From Pachypanchax playfairii (lineage: Eukaryota; Chordata; Actinopteri; Cyprinodontiformes; Aplocheilidae): a DNA stretch of 64,000 bases. Positions within the stretch are counted from its first letter, which is position 1, and the number at the start of each line of letters is the position of its first letter. The stretch lies in assembly GCA_006937955.1 (NCBI GenBank), contig SSNP01000031.1, positions 1,918,109 to 1,982,108 on the forward strand, written 5' to 3'. The notes below the pieces were generated by a model that did no database searches, had not been told where the DNA came from, and saw only the letters and a list, made by a program, of their open reading frames with translations. A program made the translations under genes and the position numbers. Below are positions 46,734 through 60,151 of this stretch, piece by piece.

Positions 46734-48696
46734 ATTAGCATTAGAACTTTGTATTTAAACATAAAAAAACTGTTAAAAATTCACTTTTCCTCATCGGCAT
46801 TTAATTCTAATTTAGAGCCTGGTGTGGGTGTGTAATTTTAATTTGTTTGTCTTTAAATCTGATTATATCACTTGTTGTTTTACTTTGTTTTTTTGTATTC
46901 ATCATTTCGGATTTGTCTAACTGTACAGTATTTTAGTCCAACTTGTTTAGTTTTTAAAATGTACTTCATGTATAAATCGACATTGACACCCGATTACCAG
47001 ACTTGTTAGACAACTTTTATATAAACGATGTCATGTAAAAACTTTAACTGGATTAAAATGTTCTCTAATTGGAGATGTGGCTTAAAAAGTGTCACAACAA
47101 TATAAGTTTAGCAAGTTATTTGTTGTGTTTTCTTGTGGACTTGAAAACAAGCCTGAACAGGAGGTACATGAGAATATTATGATGATCTAATTATGATTGT
47201 GCCCAAGAATTCAAAACTGATTGCCTCACCTGTCTAATCCAACAATCGTCTTCCTTATTTCCTCACTGTCATTTTCCAAGAATTTTAGTTTATTAGTTTC
47301 CTTCAAAAACTCTAAAAAACAAACTGATACATGTGGTTCAGTCCAATATGCACCTGCATGAAGGCAAGAAACATGAAGAGGACTTTATGAAATCCAGCAG
47401 TCACATACTGTACATAATACAACAACATACCTAAAATGCAGACATGCATTTCTTCAATATATGTTCCTTTTGTTGGCTACAAAAAAATGTCTCTAACATA
47501 CTAGTGTGAGCTTGTATTCCTTAAGAGAAAATAAACATCTTCTATACTGTGTCACTTCATCAAAGTTATGAAACCTGCAGTCTAACTAAACTATTTTTAC
47601 GCAGATGGGAGCAGTGATTGCCACTTGAGCCTCTCGCTGTGGAAATGTGTCTCGACAATGACAACTACATTTTAGCTCTTGTTCCCCCTGATCTTCAGAT
47701 AAAATTTACACTGACTACCTTTGATATGCGAAGAGAGAGCGATTGCATCCCAGTGGACTGTGAGAAAAAATAAATAAACCAAAACTCACATCCACAAACA
47801 ACTAACAACAAATCTGACATATTTACCATAACACCCTTTCTGAACTTTGGTCTAAATGAAACGCATCCATAAAATAAAGTGTTTGTTCTGCACCGTCCTT
47901 TGAAGTTGGATTTGTTTTTGCTCTTTAATGATTTCTTTCTTCTGATGATGATGGAAGCCGTGCTGACACCTTCTTTTGCTTCATCAAGTTCTGCTGCACA
48001 ATTACATGAATTTACTTTCAATAAATTACCATCTTTGCATACATCAGTCAAATCATCCAGCTGAGGCATTCGCAAACAATATGCATTATTAATTTCATTG
48101 TCAGTGTTTATTTGGTTAACTTGTAACAGACTTGGACAGCCCATTGCCTTGATGATGCATTTAAAAGCATCAGGGTCGGCTTTTTAAAAGGAAATCAGGG
48201 GATGACATGCTTCCACATACCACTTCGCTCCCTGCTGAGGCCACAGAGGGGAAAAAAAGACTGAACTGCAGTGAAAGACCAATCAAAAAACTAAAAAGAT
48301 GCATCATGAGCTGCTGCAGTCAAAACAACAAAATCAGGGAGATCATCTGCATCACAGCAATACTCAGTGAGTGGTTGTTTGCTCTGATTGACTACATTTC
48401 AATTTAACAATGTGTCTACAGTAGTTCATGGAATCAGTTTACAGTATTCAAAAAAATAAAGTTGTTGTAAAACTAAGAGTTGTAATATGTCTCATTAAAA
48501 AGTGAATCAGTTCAAGATTGTCTGTTATTCCACTAAATAGCAAGTAAGTTAAAAACTGTTCATTATATTGTTTTTGTTTTATTTTTCCCCAAATTGCACA
48601 TACTTCCTCTGATAACAAACCATTACAACTTCAAGGGATTGGTCAGAAATTTTGAAGTGGAGTTCTGTGCAGTTGTGAACAATCAAATAGGTCATT
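46734..48696. other. AT-rich spacer around an orphan ORF
   Basis: Apart from the minus-strand frame at 47695-48144, no gene or repeat end was recognised. Confidence 0.45.
47695..48144 (-). CDS. Orphan open frame or possible single exon, unrecognised
   Basis: This 149-codon frame is the second longest non-shadow frame after the transposase that I could not explain as repeat. Its first about 90 residues look protein-like: LDDLTDVCKDGNLLKVNSCN, then AAELDEAKEGVSTA and a basic patch IIRRKKSLKSKNKSNFKGR. The frame stays open for 13 codons upstream of the ATG (DPDAFKCIIKA), back to a TAA next to a pyrimidine-containing AG, so an exon starting near 48183 is conceivable. A possible donor (ATGGTAAAT) occurs near 47825-47835, and beyond it the sequence looks hydrophobic and random. 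I recognise no family. It could be an exon of a minus-strand gene, a decayed gene, or chance. Confidence 0.22.
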   Translation of the reverse strand: MGCPSLLQVNQINTDNEINNAYCLRMPQLDDLTDVCKDGNLLKVNSCNCAAELDEAKEGVSTASIIIRRKKSLKSKNKSNFKGRCRTNTLFYGCVSFRPKFRKGVMVNMSDLLLVVCGCEFWFIYFFSQSTGMQSLSLRISKVVSVNFI

Positions 48697-49230
48697 TCAC
48701 ACAAATTTCAGGACTTTGTGGTTATTTCTTAAGTATGAACCTGTAATATGAAACATTTTATATCTAAAAAATGTTAGGAAACACTGATTAACAGACCTTT
48801 CAATCAGTCTGCATGAAGATTCGTCTGATTTTGGCTTCAACTCTTTAATATTCATTATTTGAATTTGCTGGACTCAGATTGGCTAACAAACTAGCCTATG
48901 AGAGCAAGGTATACTGTTTCCTGCCCCGCTGCGCATGGCAACAGCACACAGAGTCTCTTCCTGTTTGCTACATCTTCTGCTACAGCTTTTAGCCAGCAGC
49001 ATGCTAGGCGCAGTTTCAACTGCGGGAGCTGCTGAGTACTAATGAGCAAAGGAGCTGTGAAGTAACAAGTACAGGCTGTTCGGACTCGGGAGAACTTGGG
49101 TTTTATCGCCACCTGCATAGTTTGAGAGATTAAACCTGAAAGAGAAGTTGTTGACCTGTTTTCACACCCACTATGAAGGTAAGAACACCTGTGGAGCTAA
49201 AATATTCAACAGAAACCTCAGAAAAAACAG
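48697..49230 (+). mobile_element. MITE family A, copy 3, right end lost
   Basis: Similar along its length to the other three copies. The left end reads AGGTCATTTCACACAAATTT. The right end breaks off after GAAACCTCAGAAAAAACAG, so the GGGCCTCT-TTAA terminus is missing. The ATGAAG-GTAAGA landmark is retained (ATG at 49173), as is the CCAAT-type segment. Confidence 0.78.
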
Positions 49231-51757
49231 ATTCTTTCTGAAGTAGTGGTTTGATTTATAATCACAATTATTGTGGTTATCTACCAAGGGGTTTGGTGGA
49301 TATTTGCAACATCAACTAGCCTTTGCACTTTGTGGTACAGCCAGAAGCACTTCAGGCGTCAGCATGTATGTGAAAGTAATGGCAATGTAAAGGTTTAGTA
49401 AATTGCATAAAGCAGTATAGAGTTTTCTGAGATCAGAACTGTTTCAGAGTTTAGAGTTGATGTATCTGAATTGTTTTTGAACCTGTTTTTAATGTTAACA
49501 ATATTTTTCATAAGGAATGAAAAATAAAGATCTTGAGTTGGTGAAAAGATTCATATTTTCAAGCATGTCAATGAACTAGAAAAATAAATGTAAAAAAAAA
49601 AAAAAGGTTCAGTTAAGACGGGGGAGGAAATGTTTTACAGAGTGGTACGATCCAAACAAACATGCTTACTATCGGCAAGCAAAAACAACGAATGAAGATA
49701 AAGCAGAGCAAAGAAGTACCATCTTTGTACTCATCCGTTTAGCCCCAAGGGCACCTGGAGGCTGCTATAATGGCAGCTCACATCTGCCATCAAACTATCA
49801 TCCTAGCTGACAGCTCCTCGGTACACTCCCAGATAAATTCCAAAGTCTTCCACCAGCTAAACGCTGCAAGAAGAGTAAAAGATGTAGAATAGGTGGAGAC
49901 TGTGTAAACCATGTTCTACAGCCAAGTTTATTAAAAGTAAAAGTAAAGATGAATATGTATGTTTACGTGAACAAAAGTCATTAAGGCTGCAACATGACAA
50001 CATGTCAGGAACCATATGAAATGTGTACTTAAATATACATGTAAAAAGAGTCAAATGTACAGAAACTGAATTTAAAATTAGCAGATTCAAAACAAACATT
50101 TACAAAAGCCTTGGAAGGTATTTTTTACCTCGAAATATCAGATCTTGTGTGTTTTTTTATATTACTCAGTAAACAAGTTAATAAATGCATTGATTTTTTT
50201 ACTTGGAAAAGCTTGTTTTGTTGTGATAAAATGCAATTATTTCTAAATAACTAAAGAAAGGAGGCAACAGATTCAAGCTGAAAGGGTAAAGAACACCCAT
50301 CACATGCATTTCTAAGTGAAACAATATGGTACTAAATGAAACTGGATTTAGCAAAAAACGAAAAACTTATTTTTACAGCATCATCATCTCATTATCTTGA
50401 AAAAACAGATTCTTTTGAGTTAACAAGATAAAACCAACATGTTTATCTCGTGTTAATGGAAAAGCTTACAAGTGATCTTGAGAAAAACATTAAACATTTA
50501 TTATATGATCATTCTCGGCTTATGTACTCTTTTCTGTAAATTAAACAAAAATACTTCAAGTGGAAAAAAAGGCAAAAAAGTTCAATCATTTGAAATCGCT
50601 GCTTTAAAAAGGATTTAAACTTACAATTAATCCTGATAAATACTGATTAATTTTACTTCAGTCCATTAATCGTTGACTCGATTTTCATTTCAGCTACATA
50701 TAAAAACCAAAACTCCAGTGCTGTTTGTACTTAGTAAGGTTCAGAAGTAAAAATAAGCCGTTTGAGTCCTTTTTTGATTCAAACGCTTTTGTATTTTCCC
50801 CTTTTCCGTGTCATGTTTTATGTCATGCCATCAGCGCTTGAGTCCAGAGCAGATGAGTGTTGGCGCCAGCGGAGATTCATAGAGAGAGCTGGGACTCTGG
50901 GATTCCAGCTTTATCTGCCAGACCTAATGATGGCATCCACCTGCTGTTTTATGGTCCCAGCTGGAGCTACGTTGCTCCCATTTGGCCTGAGTGCACGATT
51001 TCCCTGCTCTTTTCTCCCTCTGCCTTCTTTTTACCTTATTTCTAGTCAATCTCTCACATTTTCATCTTAGTTATTCACCAGCACACTCACTGCCCTCCTT
51101 TTTCTCATCTTCATCTGCCAATTCAAGCCTCTTCTTTCACTTGTTCTTCCTTCCTTTGTGGCTCATTGCCCTGATGCGCTTTTTATGGTCAACAGCCGTG
51201 AGCTGCTCATCTGAGCAAGTCTGGCCCCATGTGTTCCAGGAGGGTATGAATGAATGTGGGGGTGAAAGCCCACGAGGTGCCCAAACAGTCAAATATCAGA
51301 ACAATATGTCATACAGCTGCCTGATGACCCCAACCGTTCAACCTTGCTGGGCTCTGACTGTGCATCTCCATCCTGAGGGTACTTCCAACAAGAAGACAAT
51401 ATGTCATCCCGCAAGAAAAAAAACAGAAGTCTACTAACCTGAAATTTTAATCTTCTATTCAAAATTTGTAAAACCTTTTCTTTTTAATCTAAGTTGCTAT
51501 AAATTTTGGTAAAAAAAGTTTGATTATTTTTTTTAAAAATCCATATTTTATCAGGTGATTTACGTCTAGACTGAGGAAATCATTCAAGCATAAATTCTAA
51601 CGAGTGTGCAGGCATCTGATGAAGAAATAGAAAAAAGTTCAAAACTGGATGAACCTGTTTGAAAACTTGGTTTAAGTTTTTGACAGTGACTACTGCACCA
51701 TTTTAAAGCTAAATGGATCCTACCTTAAAGAGGTGACCATCTATCTCCTATATCTCA
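49231..51757. other. Spacer; possible regulatory stretch at 50.79-51.0 kb
   Basis: No gene. The block 50800-51010 (TGTTGGCGCCAGCGGAGATTC, TTTATCTGCCAGACCTAATG) is of higher complexity. Overlapping frames there and at 50991-51437 lack motifs and are not called. Confidence 0.4.
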
Positions 51758-51862
51758 CCATCGGGTGAGAGGTGGGGTACAACCACAGGGCCACATGGAG
51801 ATGAACAGCCATGTGCAGACACACTCACACCTGAACGCCAGTTTATATTTAGCCTGCAGAGG
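51758..51862. repeat. Fragment of dispersed repeat D
   Basis: CTCACCATCGGGTGAGAGGT, then ACCACAGGGCCACATGGAGA and CAGACACACTCACACCTGAA match the motif order of the common teleost repeat also seen at 61728-61861. Confidence 0.6.
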
Positions 51863-54800
51863 AAACCCTAATATTTGGAGAAAAGCCAGCTGATCACATT
51901 TTAATGTGTTATTACTTGGTATATTAATAATCATACATAACATTTTATTGCATAATTTATTAAAAAATGTAATTGTACAAAACAGTGCTGCTTTTTCAAA
52001 GAGTTCATGGAATTAATATTCATTAGAAGTAAACAAATACCTGGAGTTTTTGATTAAAATGCCATAATGGACATCTGTTGAGACCATTTAGTCACTGAGC
52101 TGAGGGGAAGGATTAAGACTGTTTTTGATGAGCTTCAAATGATCCATTTATTCAAGTCTTTGGAAACATAGTTGATAATAAGTAACCACAATAATTTAAC
52201 AGTTTTTTTCCTCTTTTTTTTAAATGTGGGAATGATTTTTCTGTCAGTGCAAGGAGGAAAAAAGGTTGAGAAACAACAAGTTTGTACAGATTAAAGAGAG
52301 AGTTCAGCTTTACCTGCACGAGCTGGAGTTTGTCTGCAATGAGCCATGATGGGTGTGACTGTGGCCAAACAAAGAAACGGTGAGGGGACAACGATCATCT
52401 GATGCTGATGTCCTGCTCACAAACTGCTTTCGTGCGTTTGTTGTTGCCAAATTACCTGTGAATCCATGGGCTGTTCTCATGTAGTATCAGGCTCTATGCT
52501 GCAAAAATACAAGTTAACGACACTGAAGGCTGAATTTAATTAAAAACACGTGAATAAAGAGAAGAAAATGTAAAAAAAAAAAACTGAGAATAAAACAAAT
52601 AAACATATTCAGAGGAACTTCGGTCTGTTTCAACATAATTCCCTGAAATAAAATGACAAAATTTAAAAAAATGATCATGTCTTCTTATTGTGTTGGTGTC
52701 AAACTACAACAAACATGAGGCTGATCTATTTTACTGACAAGCCCAACTAGTAATTTTAAATCACCCATCATGATGATGACTTCCTGCTCAATCAAGGAAC
52801 TCTCACCTGAGCTCATTTCAGACAGGTGATCTCCAAGGAGCCTTAAAGCAGGTGTTGTTAGACAAGTTCTGACTAACTTTACAAAGGAATATTAGAGTTT
52901 GGACTAAAAATAGGAGAACATATCATTTCTGGGAGACAAGCTGAAATTACTCAACAGCAGAAGGACGGGGGGAAAAAAAATGATCGCAGCTCAGGCCTGT
53001 CAACAACCCAAGACATCCTCAGAGAGAGGCACCGGCTTGACAACATGTCAATATCACTTTGAGTGCTTCTCTGCAAACACAGCTCTTTGGGAAATCTCAT
53101 TTACTTCAACGGCATTACACACAAAAATACATTTGACAACTAAAAAAAAAAAAAAAACTCTGAGAAGTTGATCTTTGAGACTGCTGGAAGGTATTAAAAA
53201 AAGAAAAACACTTACAACACTTCTTTGTTGATCACTGTCAGCGCGTTTACTGGACCAGACAGTGTTGTCTAACATCCATCCATCTGAGATCTTACAGGAA
53301 AGAAACCACTCTCCTTGAGTTTAGCCCCCAGATGAGCTGCCTCCTAAATCTGTCTCGTATACACCTTTAAGAAGCTGACAGGATGATTGAACGCACGCTC
53401 GTATTAATAGTGACAACTTGAGCCACACTCAGACAGACCTGAGAACACGGAACAATATGACAGGCGGGAACAAAACAGACAAAACTCTCAGTCACTCCGT
53501 TCAGACAAAAAAAAAAAAAACCCTCCCAAAAACATCGAATGAAAACAAAAATTAATAATGGATCTTTGGTGCGTTTCGATTAATGTCGAACAAAACAGTA
53601 GCTTTTATTTTTAAATGTTGGTATTTATAAATGACAGGCACGGCAAAGTATGTGTGAAAAATTATGAAGAGCAGCATAATAGTGAATATGAATATTGGAG
53701 CATGTCTTGCAATTTCCATATTTAGCTCCACACCCTTAGGTGGTTTTCTCAGTCTCCAGGGGCAACAGCCACTCTCCAACGTGATTTGTCCCAGAAGCTG
53801 TTACACATGCTGAATAAACATGAGCTTAATCCTCCTTCCGCTACACTTGTAAGAGGTCAAAGTTTATATTTACAAGAACAGCAAAAATTCAATCATAACC
53901 AGGACCTATATTCAGAACGACCTTTTATTGTATACGAGGCCTCGTGCAGCTGACGGATTTGTTCCGTTTTAGGAATCCATACGTCGCAATTTGGTAAAAG
54001 TGCAAATACTTGGCTGATCATTGCTTATGATAATCTTCTGTAAACTCAAAATTTCTGGCAGTGTACTTTAAAGAACAACAAAGTTAAATCATGTAATAAA
54101 CACTGATAAGTTAAGCTGCTTTTTAATGGGCTGTGGCTAGTTGGACACAGAATTAACAAAAATATGAACATTTTCAATTGAAATCACACTGAATTTGATA
54201 TTTTTATAAACTGAAATATCTTACTGCAATCTAGTCAAAGTGTCTTGATTATATCTAAATTCATTCACAATTTATCTATCTCGCTTGGTGATTTTTTTTG
54301 TCCAGAGTGTCTAATATGAAGCTGAACATGTTTTTGGTGAGTATCCACTTAGAAAAGTTTCAAAACAGCAGTTTAAAGTTTTAAAAGTTATTTTATAGTG
54401 CTTTAAGAAGTGCCTGAACAAATTGAAATCTAAATACTATTTAAATTTAAGAAAAACTAATGGGCATGTTTCTGTGGCTTGGTCTTCCTCATCCTTTCAG
54501 TACATCACTGATTACTAAATTATGTTCTTTGTACGCTGCAAAAAGAATGTTAAAATTTTTATCAAAAACATGTACGCCTTGATTGAAGTGTTATGTAAGC
54601 CAGAATAAAGATAGATATATTTTCCCATCATGCATGAGACAGATCCATTAGGATGGGAAAAACAACCTCAGCCCCTTTTCTACACATCACACCTTGAAAC
54701 AGGAGAACTAAATAAACACCCCTGTCTCACTTCTGCATTTTTCCCTGTATTTCTATGGTTTACTGAGATATGTGGCTGTTAGGAAGTAATGTCACACTTT

Positions 54801-54964
54801 GCCTGTTATCCTTGGCAACTTCGAATTACTAGAGAGCACTGTGTGTGCAGGGGGATCAGATACATAAAAAGGGAGATGTGATGGGATGTGTTTTCCTTCT
54901 TAAAGTTATTTATCCCAGTAAGCCACATAAACAGTAAATACACAAAAATGTACCAAGAGTATCA
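51863..54964. other. AT-rich spacer, nothing recognised
   Basis: Poly-A tracts (for example about 53143-53157 and 53508-53520) and chance frames only. Confidence 0.5.
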
Positions 54965-55516
54965 GGCCCTGTCCACAAACAAGCATTCTGCCCCCTCAGT
55001 CTAAAAAAAAATAAAAACCGCCGATTGCGTATTTTTATGCATGCCAAACCATTAGGTGGCAGTAGTTCTCTGGTCTGATCCAAAACTGGCATCTGCATCT
55101 TTGTGTGTCTAGGTTGCCTTACAAATATTTCCTCCATACCATCCTTCACCTGTTTTGTTCCACAGAATGAAACAACTGCGCTTGAAAAAATAAGCAGGCA
55201 AAAAGCGCTTGGACAATCGAGAGTGCTAACGCGATTCTCAGGGGATCTACGTCGCTTCAAAGCGTAAACACATGTCGCACACTCGTGATGTTGCAGTAGA
55301 TTTTCACGGTCAGTGACGTATTGCAACCTATAACTCTGGTTACTTATTTATAAACGTGAATGCTGAAGCCAGAGTTTTCGCAAACCTCCAAGTTGGTCGC
55401 AGTTTTTAAAAGTCTTGTTTTTACCAAAAAAAAAAGCTGCATTTTCGTGTGGATGACAGACAAACGTTGGAGAATATCTCCGTTTTGACAGAGAGCCGGC
55501 TACGTGTGGACAACCT
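54965..55516. mobile_element. hAT-like MITE (GTCCACA ends)
   Basis: The left end GGCCCTGTCCACA and the inverted right end GAGGTTGTCCACACG match imperfectly. The interior has the mirrored TGCGTATTTTTATGCATG / GCATTTTCGTGTGG motifs typical of a teleost MITE type (from memory). No target duplication is clear. CpG-richer than its flanks; the minus-strand frame 54910-55326 runs across the left end and is not coding. Confidence 0.6.
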
Positions 55517-56808
55517 CTAAGACTTCAAATCAACTTCATTGTAAATAAAATTAATTATCAGACAAATGGTAAAATGGTTTAAAGGCGATGTATCCAAGAG
55601 TTTGCATAATGTTGCATACATACTTCATGACATTATATATTATACAATTTAACATGTAAAAAAAGTGTAATTGCATTAAAATAGTTGATAATTGTGTGTT
55701 GTTATCAGTTTTCCTACATAAAATATGTTTTGAGGAAAAATTCTCATGACAGAATTGATTTAAATATATTTCAGGAGCTTTGATTTATGAAAAGTTATAT
55801 TTTGCCAGAGTTTATTAATAAAAACTAAATTAAATTTTGAGAACCAGCATGAGGAAGATAGTAAAAACACCTTGACTGAAGAAGTTTTCATAAATCAGAT
55901 CAAATTCATTCTCCATCTATCCAGCTAAAACAGTTTAATCTGCTTTTATCTCCCTCTAAAACTTGACATCATTCATGAATTTTCAGAGTAATACGATAAA
56001 ATGTATATTTGAACTCTTTTGCTAGGAACCATTTTTAAAGGACTGACACAACTCCTCTTTCTTTGTTTAATTGTGAAACATACAGCACACGCAGAGTAAG
56101 CAAGTCTTTAATTGTCATTTTTTTATTGCAAAGCTGCGTCCTTTCTTCCTCCTATACCAATTAGGGAAAAGAAGGAGAATTTGTCTTAAGAGCTTCCCTC
56201 AGTATGTGCTCAATCTCCACTACTAAATCATTCAACAGCACTATGCTTCTCATTAGCCTGCTTAGCAAAACTTCCTCCAAAAGAAAAAAAAAAAAAAAGG
56301 ATAAATCAGCCTGGGAATACAAATTAATGCCATTCATGGAACTGTTTGAGCTTTGTTTTAAACACTTTATGAAAAGAAAAACAAAAAATGAGCCAGACTT
56401 TTTGAACTTGACTCATAAGTTTTGCTACGAGGAGACCTGAAGGGTTGTGTTACTTGTATCTTCACAGTGAGTTTATGGGTTTCAGGAAACTGTAGTTCCA
56501 TTTATAAGGCTGAGAGAAAGTCATAGTCAAGACTAGACAATAAGCAATACATCCTGGTGCCACCCTATTCAGACATCTTTAAAAAATATTAAATATATCT
56601 AGTGTGTAATAAATTGAATATTCCCTTGACATTAATAAATACTTACATTTTAAAGTAATGCATATTTCACCAACTTGCACATTACTGATGTTTTAATACT
56701 CCTGGTATATAAGGAACCTACTCTGTAGTGTATCCAGTTCAATAAACAAGGGGGATTTCACTGCATTACCAATTGGTCAATTATTTTTTCGAGGATTAAA
56801 ATCCTAAC
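55517..56808. other. AT-rich spacer, nothing recognised
   Basis: Short frames only; A-run at about 56286-56298. Confidence 0.5.
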
Positions 56809-56810
56809 TA

Positions 56811-57170
56811 GGGTTGTAACGATACCCGTTTTTTCAAACCGATACAATACCAATACTTGGATCTGAGTACTTGCCTAAATAGATGCTGATACTTCTACCA
56901 CACTCAAAAAATGCAATGAATTTGAAGACAGCTTTTATTTTCTTCTCTGCTTGGTACAACAAATGATGGTGAAGTCAATAACAAAATGCATATTAATCAA
57001 ACTGACCACAAAACTAAAATTTGAAGTGAAAAATAAACATTTTATGTGAAATTATTGCAGAGTTTCCACATTTGATGTGTTGGTTCAGTTAACTAACTGA
57101 TTCCAACACGAGTACATTAGAATGGTGTTGGCCCCGATACGCAATACCAGTATCGGTATCAGTCCATCCC
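56811..57170. mobile_element. MITE with TA-flanked GGGTTGTAACGATACC ends
   Basis: The left end GGGTTGTAACGATACC and the inverted right end GGGATGGACTGATACC match, with inner GATACAATACCAATAC mirrored by GTATCGGTATC. TA lies on both sides. 360 bp, non-coding. A familiar teleost MITE type. Confidence 0.7.
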
Positions 57171-57172
57171 TA

Positions 57173-58358
57173 ATAAAAACACTATAATCCCAGAATAAAA
57201 TGTAATGCAATTTTATTATGTGTTATCCACGACTAGCTTTATTAATTAGCAGCTATTAAAACTAGCTAGGAGAGTTGTTTGCAGAGATTAAGGCTCCCAT
57301 TGCTTCTCAAAGATTATTCATTAGAATTATTTGTCACAGAGACTTTTTTAGAATACAAAAAAAATCACATGTAGCAAGGCTGCTAAAAGTTATACTGCTG
57401 ATTTTAGTTTGAAACAGAATCTGTTTTTTCTCTCTAGGGGCAAAATCATTTGTTTATTTCACCCTTTTGCCCAGAAGCCTCTTAGAAGCACTTTCATTTA
57501 AATGCAGTCCAACATCTGACAATGTTTGGGCTTAGTTTGTTCATGAAGGGTGATGGTTACCCGCTGAGAAGCAGGACTCACTCGGGACTGGACCAGTCAA
57601 ATCTAGTCAGACCTGGGATGACCAGATGAAACAGCCGTTCAAGACCCATCCACACAGGTTTGTGTTCAAAAGACAGCATGGCATGAGGCCTGAGAGACAC
57701 TGCCCATTTATTAGAAAAAAACAAAAATTTAAAGAGAGATGTTGGATAAAAGCAGTGAGGGATGGGAAAAGAAATATATGACTTATTTAGTATGTTTACT
57801 GTTTACCTTTTTCCTGGAAAGTAGATCATTTCATTAAACAAGCAGGAAAAAAAAAACGTAAGAACTTTGAAAGTGAAACATCTCAAGATCTGCCTGTTTA
57901 ACACATGATGAGTGCATATGTCAGTGAATTCAAATACTTCCTGTATTTAAGTATTTTTTTCCTCAGTTGAAGAAAAAGACAGACAACATTAGAGGAGCTG
58001 TAATTTTGGTTCAGCGATGTACATATATCTCACTGAATAGTTTCAGCTGATTACACTTACCAATTTAAAAAGAACTGTAAAAGTCTTACAGATTTCTAAG
58101 AACTTACAGTACAAAGTATTTGTCTGTGAGAAGCATAAGTATGTACAAAAGTTCCAGAATAAATCATAAAATGGCAAAAAGGAGAAATTGCAACTTGCAA
58201 AGCAAAGAGATTTGATTGAAAGGAACCAGTTTCCCCACGAAGCAGTTTGTATTCTTGTTCAAGCCAACCCATTATGATAATTGGCATGACTTGGCTGTTG
58301 CATGACACCTGTTTGATATGATCAACAGTCATTATCCAAAAAATTTAAAAAAAGCGCT
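57173..58358. other. Spacer, nothing recognised
   Basis: AT-rich, with a slightly higher-complexity stretch at 57540-57700. No coding evidence. Confidence 0.5.
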
Positions 58359-58362
58359 TTAA

Positions 58363-58949
58363 CTCTTCCTTTCCACTAGATGTCTAGCGGTGCGTAGCGT
58401 TTTACTCGTGAAATCCAGCGAGCGTCCTTTCCATCTGAGAACATTTAGGATGCATTTCTCTTGGGAATGCGTGTCATCCAGCTGGTCCAGGGAGATCCCA
58501 AAATCACAGGAGAATTGCAAAAATACGCGGGATTTCATCAGTACATACAACAACAACAAGCAGGGAGAAATATGTATCCAGAAGGTATGTGGTTTATTTT
58601 CACACCACCTACGGACTCTTCAAACCCATCACAGGTACTGTACTTTTTGTACTCAAGCAAATGGAACGCTGCACATATCCTTTTATTCTGAAACTTCTGG
58701 GTACGAATGCCTGATTTTCTATCTGGTTAAAAAAAAAACTGCTGAGCTTAACGCGTTTTAGAAGTGCAGTGTGTAAAAAATAGAACCGCAGAGTAAAGGC
58801 TGCGACACTAAGCTTCTGAGACGCATCCGGTTCGCGTTGCTTCGCGTCCAGTGGAAACAGTTCCATTGACTTTAATGGCAGCTATCAACCACATACTACA
58901 ATTCACTGACATTACACGGTGCTGACACGTCCAGTGGAAAGGAGGTCGT
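58363..58949 (-). mobile_element. MITE family C, copy 2
   Basis: TTAA lies at 58359-58362, the left end is CTCTTCCTTTCCACTAGATG and the inverted right end is ACCTCCTTTCCACTGGACGT. The interior is shared inverted with 24032-24554. The frames at 58390-58761 arise from the repeat and lack motifs. Confidence 0.75.
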
Positions 58950-58989
58950 AACGGTCTATCCGGATTCCTGGTCCTCAACAACTACTGTT

Positions 58990-59095
58990 ATTGAATGTTG
59001 TAGATCCTTGGTTTCCAAATCTGGTCCTTGAGGACCACTGTCCATGTTTTAGTTGTTACCCTAATTCAACACACTTTAGTTAAAAGATTAAATTA
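58990..59095. repeat. Possible half of a hAT MITE
   Basis: TCTGGTCCTTGAGGACCACT, then CATGTTTTAGTTGTTACCCT and ATTCAACACAC resemble the left half of the hAT MITE at 23559-23771. The other half is not found. Confidence 0.4.
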
Positions 59096-60147
59096 TCTCC
59101 TTAGACAGTTCTGTCAAAGCTTGTTAATTTCAGATTCCTTTGAATCAAAAAAGTTGAAGGTGGAACATGGAGGATTCATGACTCTCAAGAACTGGATTTA
59201 GAGAATCACAAAAAATACAAATCAGGAGACTCGCGAGACACATTAACCAAAACAGTGAACTGTGAAAACAGTGAACAATGAACTGCAACAATCCAAGAGT
59301 TCAAATACTGGGAAGTGTGATTACTGATAGAAAACAGGTGTGAGTGAAGTGGAGAACTGAAGAAAAAAAGTCAACACAAAATCTATTATTAAATATATAG
59401 CAGGAAAATGCTCGATAATATTAAAGCTTAACAGAAATGCATATTTAATGTTAAAAACATGTGTTTACATAAACGATTTTAAAGAAAAAGGTCTGGTTTT
59501 AACATTTTAATGTATGCACCGGCTCTTAATAAAATAAAACACAAGTTAAAGAAAAAGATCCATGCAATTAACACTTATTCATCACATTTAAATTTCCAAT
59601 TGTCTTTCTCATCACAACTCTTCCTTCACAGCTCATGTAACACCATCAAAAGTAGCCGATTTAAATTGCAGAATACTTACACCAGCTCCTCAAGAGACCA
59701 CTAAAATAACAGTAAGTGTCCACCATTAAGCAACTTAATAAACATACAGGAAAAAAAATAGGCACTGATGCAAATGAGGGTTACGGTGAGACTACTTTGA
59801 GGCGACTTTGTGATGCACCAGCTATTCATCACTGTGGCTCAATACGCACTCTTTGCTGTCCTTAGCTTTATCTAATGAAGCCCCTCATATGCAAATGAGG
59901 TGCCCTTTTTCCTTGATTTTTCCTTGACTGGTTGAATATAAAAGATGGGCGTTTCAATATGCCAAGATTTTTCACTATAAATTGTCACAGCAGGGTATGT
60001 ATAGATGGCACAGCGTCGATTAAGAATTTATTGTAGTTGTACATTTGAGAAAGATTAAAGCACTTTTGTCTGCCATCATAACATAAACTACAGTTTATCC
60101 AGCACATGGATTAATTTCAAATTCTAATATGTGAAAACAAGTAGAGA
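59096..60147. other. Spacer with paired octamer motifs
   Basis: No gene. 59760-59960 contains two ATGCAAATGAGG copies and is treated as a regulatory candidate in the findings. Confidence 0.45.
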
Positions 60148-60151
60148 TTAA

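Noticed and set aside
50762..51437. Overlapping frames of 102 and 148 codons
   Set aside because: Serine/phenylalanine-rich translation of a pyrimidine-rich tract; no motif, no exon boundaries.
53230..53275. Minus-strand AACACTGTCTGGT resembles the core of the miR-141/200a mature sequence
   Set aside because: The match stops after 13 bases, the remainder of the mature sequence differs, and no proper precursor hairpin with a miR* arm is present.
54910..55326. 138-codon minus-strand frame
   Set aside because: It lies mostly within the hAT-like MITE, crosses its left terminus and has no recognisable domain.
58390..58761. 123-codon frame with similarity to frames at 24.2-24.5 kb
   Set aside because: The similarity is explained by MITE family C being present at both places; the frames are not conserved in length or phase.
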